Assembly (NCBI GenBank): GCA_028876035.1
Contig: JAGWTK010000139.1
Span: 1 to 9,063, forward strand
DNA from: Bacteroidota bacterium
Lineage (GTDB): Bacteria; Bacteroidota; Bacteroidia; Chitinophagales; Chitinophagaceae
Length of the DNA: 9,063 nucleotides
Reading direction: 5' to 3'
A program made the position numbers and the translations under genes. The notes beneath the pieces were generated by a model. The model ran no database searches, was not told the DNA's origin, and was given only the letters and a program-made list of their open reading frames with translations. Shown here piece after piece: positions 1-7,935 of this stretch; the stretch's first letter is position 1, and each line of letters starts with the position of its first letter.

Positions 1-239
1 ATACCGAGGCAAATCCCCAGCACGGGCTGCTGCAGACCTTTGATGAGCAAATCGAGGTTTCTTTCCCGCAGGTAGTTCATGGCAGTACTAGCCTCTCCTA
101 CGCCGGGAAAGATGACTTTGTCGGCAGACTTGATCTCTTCCTGGTTGTCGGTTACTACCGCGGACGCTCCGATGCGTTCGAGTGCATATAGAACAGACTG
201 GATATTGCCCGCATTGTATTTAATGATGGCTAGTTTCAC
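1..239 (-). CDS. hisH: Imidazole glycerol phosphate synthase, glutaminase subunit (partial, 3' end outside window)
   Basis: HisH hydrolyses glutamine and passes ammonia to HisF, which makes imidazole glycerol phosphate and AICAR in histidine biosynthesis. About 79 N-terminal residues are visible. They open with KLAIIKYNAGNIQSV, typical of HisH, continue through FPGVGEAS (oxyanion-strand region of class I glutaminases) and reach GICLG, which holds the nucleophilic Cys, just before the window ends. The start is taken as GTG at 239-237, because it places the KLAIIKYN strand at the N-terminus and no ATG lies nearby. It begins 9 bp after the trpA stop, so it is almost certainly cotranscribed with trp. 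The similar glutaminases TrpG and PabA were considered; the YNAGNIQSV start excludes them. The remainder of the gene, and whether hisA/hisF follow, cannot be seen. Confidence 0.9.
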   Translation of the reverse strand, partial: MKLAIIKYNAGNIQSVLYALERIGASAVVTDNQEEIKSADKVIFPGVGEASTAMNYLRERNLDLLIKGLQQPVLGICLG

Positions 240-248
240 GGGCTGAAT

Positions 249-1019
249 TTATTTTAAGATGCCGTTTACAAATTCGAGTGCTTTGCCTTCGGGGTCGGTG
301 CTGTTATCGAGCGCTTTGATGAAGGCCGTACCAATGATTGCTCCGTTGGCATGTTCACAGGCAGCGTTGAAGCTGGCTTTATCGTGAATACCGAATCCAA
401 CGAGGATCGGATTCTTCAGCTGGTAGGACCGAAGGCGTTCCAGGTAGGCTGTCACGTGCTGCATGTTCTTGCTTGAACCCGTGGTAGAAGAAGAAGATAC
501 GGCATATAAGAAACCGCTGCTCAATGCATCCAGTCTGCGCACGCGTTCTTCTGATGTTTCCGGCGTAACAAGAAAGGTAAAGTTTAGCCCGTATCGCTGC
601 AGGATGGGTCCGTATTCCGTTTCAAACTCGCGTTCGGGCAAATCCGGAAGAATCAGTCCGTCTACTGGTAAGTCCGCCGCCTGCCGGCAGAATTTTTCAA
701 ATCCGAACTGTAATACCGGGTTCATGTAGCCCATTAATATAACGGGTATCTGTACCTGCTTTCTGAAGTCCTTCAGCTGATCAAACAGTGCAGCAATGGT
801 CATGCCATTGGCAAGGGCTATACTGCTGCTTTGTTGTATTACTGGTCCATCGGCCAGCGGATCGCTGTACGGCATGCCCAGTTCAATGATATCGGCGCCT
901 GCTGCCTGGACCGCCCGCATGATCGGCAAGGTATCGTGCAGTCGTGGATAGCCTGCAGTGCAGTACACATTGAGTATATTCTTCTGTTTACGCTGAAATA
1001 GTTCGTTGAGCCTGTTCAT
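249..1019 (-). CDS. trpA: Tryptophan synthase alpha subunit
   Basis: TrpA cleaves indole-3-glycerol phosphate to indole and glyceraldehyde 3-phosphate, and indole is channelled to TrpB in the alpha2beta2 complex. The 256-residue protein has the usual family length. The signature ELGMPYSDPLADGPVIQ lies at about residues 46-62, with catalytic Glu46 and Asp57 corresponding to Glu49 and Asp60 of the enterobacterial enzyme. GFGIHDKASF near the C-terminus fits the phosphate-binding loop, and the SSSSTTG stretch replaces the SRAGVTG loop of the E. coli protein. The ATG at 1019 follows a purine-rich GGAAAAAG and lies 20 bp after the trpB stop. The stop is 9 bp before hisH. Start and family are well supported. 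Confidence 0.97.
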   Translation of the reverse strand: MNRLNELFQRKQKNILNVYCTAGYPRLHDTLPIMRAVQAAGADIIELGMPYSDPLADGPVIQQSSSIALANGMTIAALFDQLKDFRKQVQIPVILMGYMNPVLQFGFEKFCRQAADLPVDGLILPDLPEREFETEYGPILQRYGLNFTFLVTPETSEERVRRLDALSSGFLYAVSSSSTTGSSKNMQHVTAYLERLRSYQLKNPILVGFGIHDKASFNAACEHANGAIIGTAFIKALDNSTDPEGKALEFVNGILK

Positions 1020-1039
1020 CTTTTTCCGGGTTGCCTTTG

Positions 1040-2269
1040 CTAAAATTTACCAGTTTCCATGGCCTTCATATAAGTGGCCATGTCTTTGTCGCCCCTGCCA
1101 CTCAAACAGAGCACAATGGTATCGTGTGGACCTGCACCAAGATCTTTCAGTACCGCCAGTGCATGCGCGGTCTCCAGCGCGGGAATGATGCCTTCCGTTT
1201 TGGCAAGGTGAAAGGCAGCTTCCAAGGCCTGGTCATCGGTCGCCGATAAAAATCTTCCCCTCCCGGTTTCAAAAAGATGTGCATGGAGCGGACCCACACC
1301 GGGATAATCGAGCCCGGCAGAAATACTGTGCGGTTCTACTACCTGGCCATCGGCGGTTTGCATTACCAGGCTTTTGCTGCCGTGCAGGATACCCGGCTTT
1401 CCCAACTGCGTGGTGGCTGCACTCATGCCCGAGTTGACCCCGTGTCCCGCTGCTTCTACGGCCACCAGTTGAACAGCTGGCTCTTCCAAAAAATGATAAA
1501 ATGCGCCGGCTGCATTGCTGCCACCGCCCACGCAGGCGACTACCTGGGAAGGAAGCTCTTTGCCCGTTGTTTCTTTTAACTGCCTGCGTATTTCGGCACT
1601 GATAACACTTTGAAACCGCGCCACCATATCCGGGTAGGGATGTGGACCTACCACGCTGCCGATGATATAATGTGTATCCGAGGGATTATTGATCCAATCG
1701 CGAATGGCTTCATTGGTAGCATCCTTCAGGGTTTTACTTCCACTGGTAGCAGGCACTACGGTAGCGCCGAGCATTTTCATGCGTGCCACATTGGGCGCCT
1801 GCCGTTCGATGTCTTTCTCCCCCATGTACACGATACATTGCAATCCTTTCAATGCGCACACGGTGGCGGTTGCTACGCCATGCTGACCAGCGCCTGTTTC
1901 TGCAATGATGCGCCGTTTACCCAGTTTTTCCGCGAGCAGGATCTGGCCAATTGTATTGTTGATCTTGTGGGCACCGGTATGACAAAGGTCTTCACGCTTC
2001 AGGTAAATACGCGTATTGAATTCTTTGCTTAACCGGGGAGCAAAATACAGGGGCGTAGGACGTCCTACATAATCTTTCAGCAGTTGCTGGTACTCCTGCT
2101 GGAAGGAAGCGTCATTGATAATTTGCAAGTAGCGCGCTTTCAGTTCTTCCACATTGCGGTGCAGCATCTCCGGGATGTACGCGCCACCAAACTGCCCGTA
2201 GTAACCGAAGATATCCGGTTGCTGAAACGTGCCTTTGAACTGTGCAGGGAATATGGTTCTGTTGATCAT
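1040..2269 (-). CDS. trpB: Tryptophan synthase beta subunit
   Basis: TrpB is the PLP enzyme that condenses indole with L-serine to give tryptophan. The protein is 409 residues, about the usual size. FGGAYIPEML lies at about 27-36. KREDLCHTGAHKINN at about 91-105 carries the PLP-binding lysine (Lys102). ETGAGQHGVATA at about 124-135 has the catalytic glutamate, and GGGSNAAGAF at about 248-257 binds the cofactor phosphate. This is the TrpB1 type that works with TrpA, which is encoded 20 bp downstream. The ATG at 2269 lies 24 bp after the stop of the acetyltransferase gene, so trpB is separated from trpF by that insertion. No damaged motif is seen. Confidence 0.97.
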   Translation of the reverse strand: MINRTIFPAQFKGTFQQPDIFGYYGQFGGAYIPEMLHRNVEELKARYLQIINDASFQQEYQQLLKDYVGRPTPLYFAPRLSKEFNTRIYLKREDLCHTGAHKINNTIGQILLAEKLGKRRIIAETGAGQHGVATATVCALKGLQCIVYMGEKDIERQAPNVARMKMLGATVVPATSGSKTLKDATNEAIRDWINNPSDTHYIIGSVVGPHPYPDMVARFQSVISAEIRRQLKETTGKELPSQVVACVGGGSNAAGAFYHFLEEPAVQLVAVEAAGHGVNSGMSAATTQLGKPGILHGSKSLVMQTADGQVVEPHSISAGLDYPGVGPLHAHLFETGRGRFLSATDDQALEAAFHLAKTEGIIPALETAHALAVLKDLGAGPHDTIVLCLSGRGDKDMATYMKAMETGKF

Positions 2270-2293
2270 GTTTCTTAAATAAAAATGTAGGAA

Positions 2294-2785
2294 TCAAAGC
2301 ATCCGCTGGAAAAATTTCAGATCCAGCCATCGTTCAAACTTCCAGCCAACCTGTTTGAAATGTGCTACTTCTTCAAAGCCCAGTGATCGGTGCAGCGCGA
2401 TGCTTGCTTGATTGGTTGCGTCGATGCCAGCTACCATCGTGTGTTTGCCCATGGCCTTCGCGGCATCTATCAATGGCAATACGAGCAATTTACCAACGCC
2501 CTTTCCCCTCGCCGTTGCAGCTACATACACGGAGTTTTCAACGGTATGCTGGTAGGCTGCCCATTGGCGAAAAGGACCAAAACTACTCATCCCCAGTAAA
2601 GCACTTCCTTCGGTTGCCACGAAAACCGGCAAGCCTTGTTCCTTTCTCGATTTGAACCAGGCTTCGCGCATTTCCAGTGTGTGCGGTTCATAGTCGTACA
2701 CCGCTGTGGTATGCAGGATAACATCATTGTAGATATCCAGCATCGCAGGCAGATCCGATGCTATGGCAGGCCGCACTTCGATCAT
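2294..2785 (-). CDS. GNAT N-acetyltransferase of the MnaT/phosphinothricin acetyltransferase type, inside the trp operon
   Basis: A 163-residue single-domain GNAT. Visible motifs are an N-terminal VRPAIASDLPAMLDIYND, TVENSVYV at about 81-88, the acetyl-CoA pyrophosphate loop RGKGVGK at about 93-99, VAGIDATNQASIALHRSLGF at about 118-137 and VGWKFERWLDL at about 146-156. This arrangement matches the YncA/MnaT and Pat/Bar family, whose members acetylate the amino group of methionine sulfone, methionine sulfoximine or phosphinothricin. Its ATG overlaps the TGA of trpF2 in an ATGA, so its translation is probably coupled to that gene, and trpB follows after 24 bp. The family call is firm, but the substrate is unknown. 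Acetylation of a tryptophan-pathway compound, a Trp analogue or a glutamine-analogue inhibitor is only inference from position. Confidence 0.9.
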   Translation of the reverse strand: MIEVRPAIASDLPAMLDIYNDVILHTTAVYDYEPHTLEMREAWFKSRKEQGLPVFVATEGSALLGMSSFGPFRQWAAYQHTVENSVYVAATARGKGVGKLLVLPLIDAAKAMGKHTMVAGIDATNQASIALHRSLGFEEVAHFKQVGWKFERWLDLKFFQRML

Positions 2786-3411
2786 TTCAGTGCCAGTTTA
2801 AACTGCAGGATTTTAGCCATATCCTTTATGCCGGGTTCTTTTTCAAAACGACTGTTGATATCGACGCCAAAAAAATCGGGATGCCTGAACTGTTTAAGTT
2901 TTACTGCATCTTCTATATCGATCCCGCCGCTGATAAAGAAGGGCTTTTCAATTTTGCTCTTTGACAGTTTTTTCCAGTCAAACTTTTTCCCGGTTCCACC
3001 CTTTACAAGCCCGGAAGCCGTGTCGAACAGGTAGTAATCGCACACATCATCATACGGTGCTACGAGGGCATCGATATTGCTGTCCTTCTCCCCGATGCTA
3101 AAGGCTTTGATCACTTCTGTTTGCGCACTGAGGTCTTCGCAGAGATCCGGGGTTTCATCACCATGCAGTTGCACCGTGTCCAAACCAAAATCTTCTACCA
3201 CGCGCATGATCTCGTCATAGCCTGCATTCACAAACACACCGGTTTTCTTCAAATCTACATCGAGGTCCTGTATCTCCGCCATGGGCAGCTGATCGCCTGC
3301 ATAACGCGGTGAACCCTTATAAAAGATCATACCCGCAAAATCGATGTCCATGCCATCGAGCTGCTGCAATTGCTTGAGCTGGGTAATGCCACATACTTTA
3401 ATATTCATCAT
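2782..3411 (-). CDS. trpF: Phosphoribosylanthranilate isomerase, second tandem copy
   Basis: TrpF catalyses the Amadori rearrangement of N-(5'-phosphoribosyl)anthranilate to CdRP. This 209-residue TIM barrel starts (M)NIKVCGIT with catalytic Cys7. SPRY at about 34-37 supplies the substrate-binding Arg36, and VQLHGDE lies at about 80-86. FDT at about 129-131 supplies the catalytic acid Asp130. GGTGKKFDW, SGGI and DINSRFE complete the phosphate-binding side. All key residues remain, so it looks active. By hand alignment it is about half identical to the upstream copy at 3435-4064, with similar length and no frameshift, so it is an old or diverged duplicate rather than a recent repeat. Two adjacent ATGs (3411, 3408) are possible starts; the second gives the more usual MNIKVCG. 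It overlaps the acetyltransferase gene by 4 bp. Confidence 0.93.
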   Translation of the reverse strand: MMNIKVCGITQLKQLQQLDGMDIDFAGMIFYKGSPRYAGDQLPMAEIQDLDVDLKKTGVFVNAGYDEIMRVVEDFGLDTVQLHGDETPDLCEDLSAQTEVIKAFSIGEKDSNIDALVAPYDDVCDYYLFDTASGLVKGGTGKKFDWKKLSKSKIEKPFFISGGIDIEDAVKLKQFRHPDFFGVDINSRFEKEPGIKDMAKILQFKLALK

Positions 3412-3434
3412 GCCAAATAAATTCTACGGTTAGT

Positions 3435-4064
3435 TTAGGTAAGATTGGCCGCAAATGCCCTGATCTTATCCATGTCTTTGATACCCGGTGCCACTTCAAA
3501 ACGACTGTTGATGTCCACGGCGAACATACCCTTCCCTGCAGACTCCCCGGCAAATGACTTCAGTTTTTCTTCGTCGCCCGGTTCAATGCCACCACTCAGA
3601 AAGAAGGGCTTTCCAATCACTTGTCCCTGCAACATATTCCAGTCAAACTTCTTTCCTGTACCCCCGTAACCGGCACCCATGGTGTCGAACATGAACATAT
3701 CGCAAACATCCATAAAGGGGCGCACCATCCATTGTACGCTGTCATTTTCACTCAGGCGGAATGCTTTCACTACGGATACATAGTCGGCGATCTTTTCGCA
3801 ATAGCGCGGACTTTCATCGCCGTGCAACTGTACCATATGCAGCCTGCATTCGTCTACCAGGTGCAATACTTCTTCAATTGGTGCATTCACAAATACCCCC
3901 ACTTTGTTCACGTTGTTTTCCTTTCGGATTTGGGTGGTGGTCATATGCCTGAATACGTACCGCGGACTTTTTGGGTAGAAAATAAACCCGGCAAATGTCA
4001 CGCCGATACCAGCGAGCTGCTCCGCCTGTTCAAACTGTGTCATACCACACACTTTGATTCTCAT
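3435..4064 (-). CDS. trpF: Phosphoribosylanthranilate isomerase, first tandem copy
   Basis: This is the copy nearest trpC, also 209 residues. It begins MRIKVCGMTQ with catalytic Cys6. SPRY at about 33-36 gives Arg35. VQLHGDE lies at about 78-84 and FDT at about 126-128 gives the catalytic Asp127. GYGGTGKKFDW, SGGI and VDINSRFE follow. It differs from the downstream copy mainly in the region after SPRY and in a slightly longer loop (AGESAGKGM) before the last strand. Both copies share PGIKDM near the C-terminus. The ATG at 4064 lies 67 bp after the trpC stop, the longest gap in the operon, and the second copy begins 23 bp after this stop. Sequence alone does not say which copy carries most of the flux. 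Confidence 0.94.
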   Translation of the reverse strand: MRIKVCGMTQFEQAEQLAGIGVTFAGFIFYPKSPRYVFRHMTTTQIRKENNVNKVGVFVNAPIEEVLHLVDECRLHMVQLHGDESPRYCEKIADYVSVVKAFRLSENDSVQWMVRPFMDVCDMFMFDTMGAGYGGTGKKFDWNMLQGQVIGKPFFLSGGIEPGDEEKLKSFAGESAGKGMFAVDINSRFEVAPGIKDMDKIRAFAANLT

Positions 4065-4131
4065 GCGTTGTTGATTTTAAGGTGGTACAATGGCCGGCAA
4101 TCGCTTATCGCCTGAAAGGTGGTCAGACCAC

Positions 4132-4920
4132 TCAGGCCGTTTTTAGTTCCCGGGCAAATTTCGCGAAAGCTTGCCCAGGATCCGCTTCTTTCATAAAATT
4201 TTCGCCCATCAAAAAACCACTGAATCCGTGCTGTTTGAACAGGCGGACAGCCGCGGTTGTACTGATGCCGCTTTCGGCGATGGTAATGGCCCTGGCAGGA
4301 AGCTTTTCTGCCATCCGGAGACTGCGGTCAATGTCTACCTCAAACGTCTTCAGGTTACGGTTGTTGATGCCTACCAGATCAATTTCATCACAGATATGTG
4401 CCAACTCCTCTTCGGCATGTAACTCGAGAAGGATATCCAGTCCCAGCCCCCGCGCAAACTTCGTGAGGCGTTGTACTTCGGCAGGACGGAGACAGGCTGC
4501 AATCAGCAGGATCAAATCGGCTCCCATGGCCTTTGCTTCCACAATTTGGTATTCGTCTATCACAAAATCCTTGCGCAGGATGGGGATCGCATTGAACCTT
4601 GCCCTCATCAAATCAGCAGTACTCCCGCCAAAGAATTTTTCGTCGGTTAGCACTGATAAACACGAAGCGCCAAAACGCGCATAGTCGCCCGTTACTTGTA
4701 CCACATCTACTTTATCATTGATTACACCTTTCGAAGGCGACTGCCTTTTAAACTCAGCGATGATGCCCGTTCTTTCCGGGTCCAGCAAAAAGGGTTTTAC
4801 AGAGAGGCAGGTTCTTGAGAACAAGGGCTCCCGCTCCAATGCTTTTTCCGGCACTGCTTTTCTGCGCGCCGCTACTTCGCCTTGTTTATGTTCAATGATC
4901 GTGTCGAGTATTGTCTTCAT
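4132..4920 (-). CDS. trpC: Indole-3-glycerol phosphate synthase
   Basis: TrpC closes the indole ring by decarboxylating and cyclising CdRP to indole-3-glycerol phosphate. It is a 262-residue stand-alone TIM barrel, not the TrpC-TrpF fusion found in E. coli. IIAEFKRQSPSKG at about 53-65 contains Glu56 and Lys58. SVLTDEKFFGGS lies at about 89-100. PILRKDF at about 113-119 has the catalytic lysine (Lys117). LLELH at about 164-168 has the catalytic Glu166. GINNRNL at about 184-190 and AESGI at about 215-219 complete the active site. The ATG at 4920 lies 8 bp after the trpD stop, indicating tight coupling. A 67-bp gap with a small inverted repeat follows before trpF. Confidence 0.96.
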   Translation of the reverse strand: MKTILDTIIEHKQGEVAARRKAVPEKALEREPLFSRTCLSVKPFLLDPERTGIIAEFKRQSPSKGVINDKVDVVQVTGDYARFGASCLSVLTDEKFFGGSTADLMRARFNAIPILRKDFVIDEYQIVEAKAMGADLILLIAACLRPAEVQRLTKFARGLGLDILLELHAEEELAHICDEIDLVGINNRNLKTFEVDIDRSLRMAEKLPARAITIAESGISTTAAVRLFKQHGFSGFLMGENFMKEADPGQAFAKFARELKTA

Positions 4921-4928
4921 GAAACTGG

Positions 4929-5924
4929 TTAGGATTGTAATGCGATAAGTTTCTGCAACACTTGTTGCGCATTGCCGCTTTCGAGGCTATTGACAGCAGC
5001 AGCCCAGGCGCTGTCGTAATCTTTGTACTGACCGGTACAATGCAGGGCCATCGCGGCATTTGCGAGCACCACCGCATTCTGTGCCCAGGTTCCCGCTCCG
5101 TTCAGAATTTTTACAAAGAGTTTGGCTGCTTCTTCCGGCGTATTTCCGCCAAAAATATCAGCGGCACTCACCGATCGTTTCCCGAGCTGCCGGGGCGTCA
5201 TCACGCGCTCACCGGTATTGGTGATCACTTTTGTATCGTTGGTGAGCGAAATTTCATCATAGCCATCAAGACTGTGTATAATTGTAAATGATCGGCCTGT
5301 TTGCTGCAAGAGGTAATTGTAGATGCGGGCCATCTCGGGATTGTACACACCTACCAACTGAAAATCGGGTGCCGCGGGATTGACCATTGGGCCAAGCATA
5401 TTGAAGAAGGTACGTACCCCGAGGTTTTTCCGAATCGCACCCACCGCTTTCAATGCCGGATGAAACATCGGCGCATGCAGGAAACAGATGCCTGTCTCTT
5501 CCACTTCCCTGCGCAATACATCGTTGCTGTTTTTGAATTTGTAGCCGAGTTGTTCCATTACGTTCGAAGCACCACTTACCGAGGTAGCTCCATAGTTTCC
5601 GTGCTTGGCTACTTTTTGTCCGGCCCCTGCCACGATAAAGCAGGCAAGAGTTGAAATATTGAATGTGTTCTTTCCGTCGCCACCGGTACCTACAATATCG
5701 AGTGTTGAAAAAGGTTTGAGATCCACCGGAACGCAAAGTTCCAGCAGTGCATCGCGGAAGCCCTGGAGTTCGTCGATGGTAATGCTGCGCATCAGGAACA
5801 CCGTCATGAATGAAGTGACCTCGTGTTCATTGTACACCGAACGGCTGATATTGAGCAACACTTCCTTTGCCATTTCACGGCTGAGTGTTTTGTGACTAAA
5901 CAGGTATTGAAGAATTTTTTTCAT
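4929..5924 (-). CDS. trpD: Anthranilate phosphoribosyltransferase
   Basis: TrpD transfers the phosphoribosyl group from PRPP to anthranilate. At 331 residues it is a stand-alone enzyme of normal length, not fused to TrpG. The PRPP-binding motif GTGGDGKNTFNIST lies at about 79-92. KHGNYGATSVSGASNVMEQLG at about 107-127 is the anthranilate/PRPP loop; Tyr and Ala-Thr replace residues common in proteobacterial enzymes, a style I associate with Bacteroidota. NMLGPMVNPA follows in the middle of the protein. The ATG at 5924 lies 16 bp after the trpG stop, and trpC starts 8 bp after its own stop. Confidence 0.96.
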   Translation of the reverse strand: MKKILQYLFSHKTLSREMAKEVLLNISRSVYNEHEVTSFMTVFLMRSITIDELQGFRDALLELCVPVDLKPFSTLDIVGTGGDGKNTFNISTLACFIVAGAGQKVAKHGNYGATSVSGASNVMEQLGYKFKNSNDVLRREVEETGICFLHAPMFHPALKAVGAIRKNLGVRTFFNMLGPMVNPAAPDFQLVGVYNPEMARIYNYLLQQTGRSFTIIHSLDGYDEISLTNDTKVITNTGERVMTPRQLGKRSVSAADIFGGNTPEEAAKLFVKILNGAGTWAQNAVVLANAAMALHCTGQYKDYDSAWAAAVNSLESGNAQQVLQKLIALQS

Positions 5925-5940
5925 CTTGGTTAGATTCGAA

Positions 5941-6516
5941 TTAATTATTCAGCCAGTTTTGAATGACCTGGCTTCCCAGCGGCGTGAGCACACTTTCAGG
6001 ATGAAACTGAACGCCCTGCACATCGTAGGTTTTGTGCTGGAGCGCCATGATGTATCCATGCTCGTCGCGGGCAGTTACCGAGAGTGTTTCCGGGAACCCC
6101 TTATCATCCACTACCCAGGAATGATAGCGCCCTACGTCGAAACGTTGTGGCATGCCGGCAAAGAGCGGACTCTTCACTGTGTTATCGATGAGAACGGGAA
6201 GGGCAACACCGTGGTACACTGAACGCAGGTTCGACAAGGTTCCGCCGAAGGCTTCGCCGATGGCCTGGTGACCCAAACACACGCCCAGCATGGATTTAGT
6301 GGAGGCGTATTCCCTGATCAGCGGCAACAAGAGACCAGCCTCTTCGGGTATACCCGGACCCGGTGACAAGATTATTTTGTCATAGGCTTTTACTTTTTCC
6401 AGGGGAATAGCATCGTTGCGGAATACATCTGCCTTTACACCGCTGATCTTTTCTACCAGGTGCACCAGGTTGTAGGTAAATGAATCGTAGTTATCGAAAA
6501 CAAGAATTTTCATCAT
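5941..6516 (-). CDS. trpG: Anthranilate synthase component II (glutamine amidotransferase)
   Basis: TrpG hydrolyses glutamine and supplies ammonia to TrpE. The 191-residue protein is one class I glutaminase domain. It starts KILVFDNYDSFTYNLVHLV. The oxyanion strand SPGPGIP lies at about 51-57. GVCLGHQAIGEAFGG at about 78-92 contains nucleophile Cys80. VQFHPES at about 169-175 contains His172 and Glu174. In organisms with a single copy, such a protein may also serve aminodeoxychorismate synthase (PabA role), which the window cannot settle. Two adjacent ATGs (6516, 6513) are possible starts. Spacing to trpE is 15 bp and to trpD 16 bp. Confidence 0.95.
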   Translation of the reverse strand: MMKILVFDNYDSFTYNLVHLVEKISGVKADVFRNDAIPLEKVKAYDKIILSPGPGIPEEAGLLLPLIREYASTKSMLGVCLGHQAIGEAFGGTLSNLRSVYHGVALPVLIDNTVKSPLFAGMPQRFDVGRYHSWVVDDKGFPETLSVTARDEHGYIMALQHKTYDVQGVQFHPESVLTPLGSQVIQNWLNN

Positions 6517-6531
6517 GAATGGGTAGTGGTG

Positions 6532-7935
6532 TTAAATAGATGCTGCAAAAACAATAGCGTTCTTTAGTGCCCCGAGTTTATTGTTTACTTCCTGCAATTC
6601 GCTTTCAGGTTGGCTGGCGGCCACCACACCGGCGCCCGCCTGGTAAACCAGTGTATTTTGTTTACTTAAAAATGTACGAATCATAATCGCATGGTTACAG
6701 GAACCATCAAATCCCATAAAGCCAATGCCGCCGCCATACTGTCCCCGGGCAGTTGGCTCAAAGGAATCGATGAGCTGCATGGCTTTTATTTTTGGTGCGC
6801 CGCTGAGTGTGCCGGCAGGAAATGTTTTTGCCAGTAGTTCAAACGGGTTGGTGCCGGGCCGAACCTTGCCGGTGACTTCACTTACCAGATGTATCACGTG
6901 GCTGAAATACTGCACTTCCCGGTAATGTTCCACATTCACATCATCACAAAGCCGGCTGAGATCGTTGCGGGCAAGATCTACCAGCATCACGTGTTCCGCA
7001 TTCTCTTTTGCATCGAGTAAAAGACGATCTGCCTCCTTCTTGTCGGTTTCATCATCGCCGGTGCGACGGAAAGTACCTGCTATCGGATGTACAATGGCTT
7101 TCCCGTTTTTAATGATCATCTGTGCTTCGGGAGACGAGCCCATCAATTTATAGTCGCCGTAGTCGAAAAAGAAAAGGTAGGGCGAAGGATTGATACAGCG
7201 TAGCGCACGGTATACGTTGAACTCGTCGCCGGTGAAAGCCTGTTCAAAACGCCGGCTCAAGACGATTTGAAATACATCGCCGCGGAAACAGGCAGCCATG
7301 CCTTTTTTCACCATGTCTGTGTACGTGCTGTCGGCCATATTGCTTATTTCTTCGCCAACCGCTTTAAAAGGATAGGCAGGAATATCCCTGCTCCGAATCA
7401 AACCTTCTACCAGTCCTGGTTCTGATTCGACCCCCGGTATAATGTTTTCGCAGAGGTACAATTCATCTTTATAATGGTTAATCGCGATAACATATTGATA
7501 CAGGCGATAACGCATGAGCGGAATGCCGGCAGGCCTGTCCTGGAAACGGATGCTGTCAAAAAATTGTACCGCATCGTAGCTGGTATAACCATAAAGACCC
7601 TGCGCGCAGGCGGCGTTCTTGTCGGTCTTTTCCATTTCAAAACGTTGCATGAATTCCCAGAGGCGTCCGGGCACTTCATCGGCGTGACCGATGGCCATGC
7701 GCTCTGGCTCCATACCCGGTAACTTGAATTCGATGCTGCTGAGTGAGGTTATTTCCATACCGGCAACAGCGTTGATGCCGATAAAAGAATAGCTGTTATC
7801 GGCCGCATGGTTATCGGTACTCTCCAGCAAAATGGTATCGCGGAAACGATCGCGCAACCTGAGGTAGATGCCTACCGGCGTAAACACATCTGCCAGCATT
7901 TTCTTACAGGTTGTTTGTATTTGAATCTTCTTCAT
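6532..7935 (-). CDS. trpE: Anthranilate synthase component I
   Basis: TrpE converts chorismate and ammonia from TrpG to anthranilate, the committed and feedback-controlled step. I chose the ATG at 7935 (MKKIQIQTT, 467 residues). The frame is open further up to a TTG at 7956, but that would start on the T-tract of the terminator. The Trp-binding elements LLES (about 36-39) and NPSPYL (about 249-254) are present, so inhibition by tryptophan is expected. The chorismate-binding domain shows HPIAGTFRR at about 283-291, EHVMLVDLARNDLSRLC at about 314-330 and GTLSGAPKIKAM at about 375-386. These motifs, together with an adjacent trpG, favour TrpE over PabB. It is the first structural gene of the operon, behind an attenuator-like leader. 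Confidence 0.96.
   Translation of the reverse strand: MKKIQIQTTCKKMLADVFTPVGIYLRLRDRFRDTILLESTDNHAADNSYSFIGINAVAGMEITSLSSIEFKLPGMEPERMAIGHADEVPGRLWEFMQRFEMEKTDKNAACAQGLYGYTSYDAVQFFDSIRFQDRPAGIPLMRYRLYQYVIAINHYKDELYLCENIIPGVESEPGLVEGLIRSRDIPAYPFKAVGEEISNMADSTYTDMVKKGMAACFRGDVFQIVLSRRFEQAFTGDEFNVYRALRCINPSPYLFFFDYGDYKLMGSSPEAQMIIKNGKAIVHPIAGTFRRTGDDETDKKEADRLLLDAKENAEHVMLVDLARNDLSRLCDDVNVEHYREVQYFSHVIHLVSEVTGKVRPGTNPFELLAKTFPAGTLSGAPKIKAMQLIDSFEPTARGQYGGGIGFMGFDGSCNHAIMIRTFLSKQNTLVYQAGAGVVAASQPESELQEVNNKLGALKNAIVFAASI

Noticed and set aside
2782..4064. Two trpF reading frames as one gene split by a frameshift or assembly error
   Set aside because: Each copy has its own start, full barrel and full set of catalytic residues, and the two differ in about half of their residues.
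3621..4115. 164-residue plus-strand ORF opposite the first trpF
   Set aside because: Lies entirely antisense to a gene with clear motifs, and the translation has no recognisable domain; a shadow frame. The same applies to the plus-strand frames at 1277-1579, 1610-2032 and 2636-3034.
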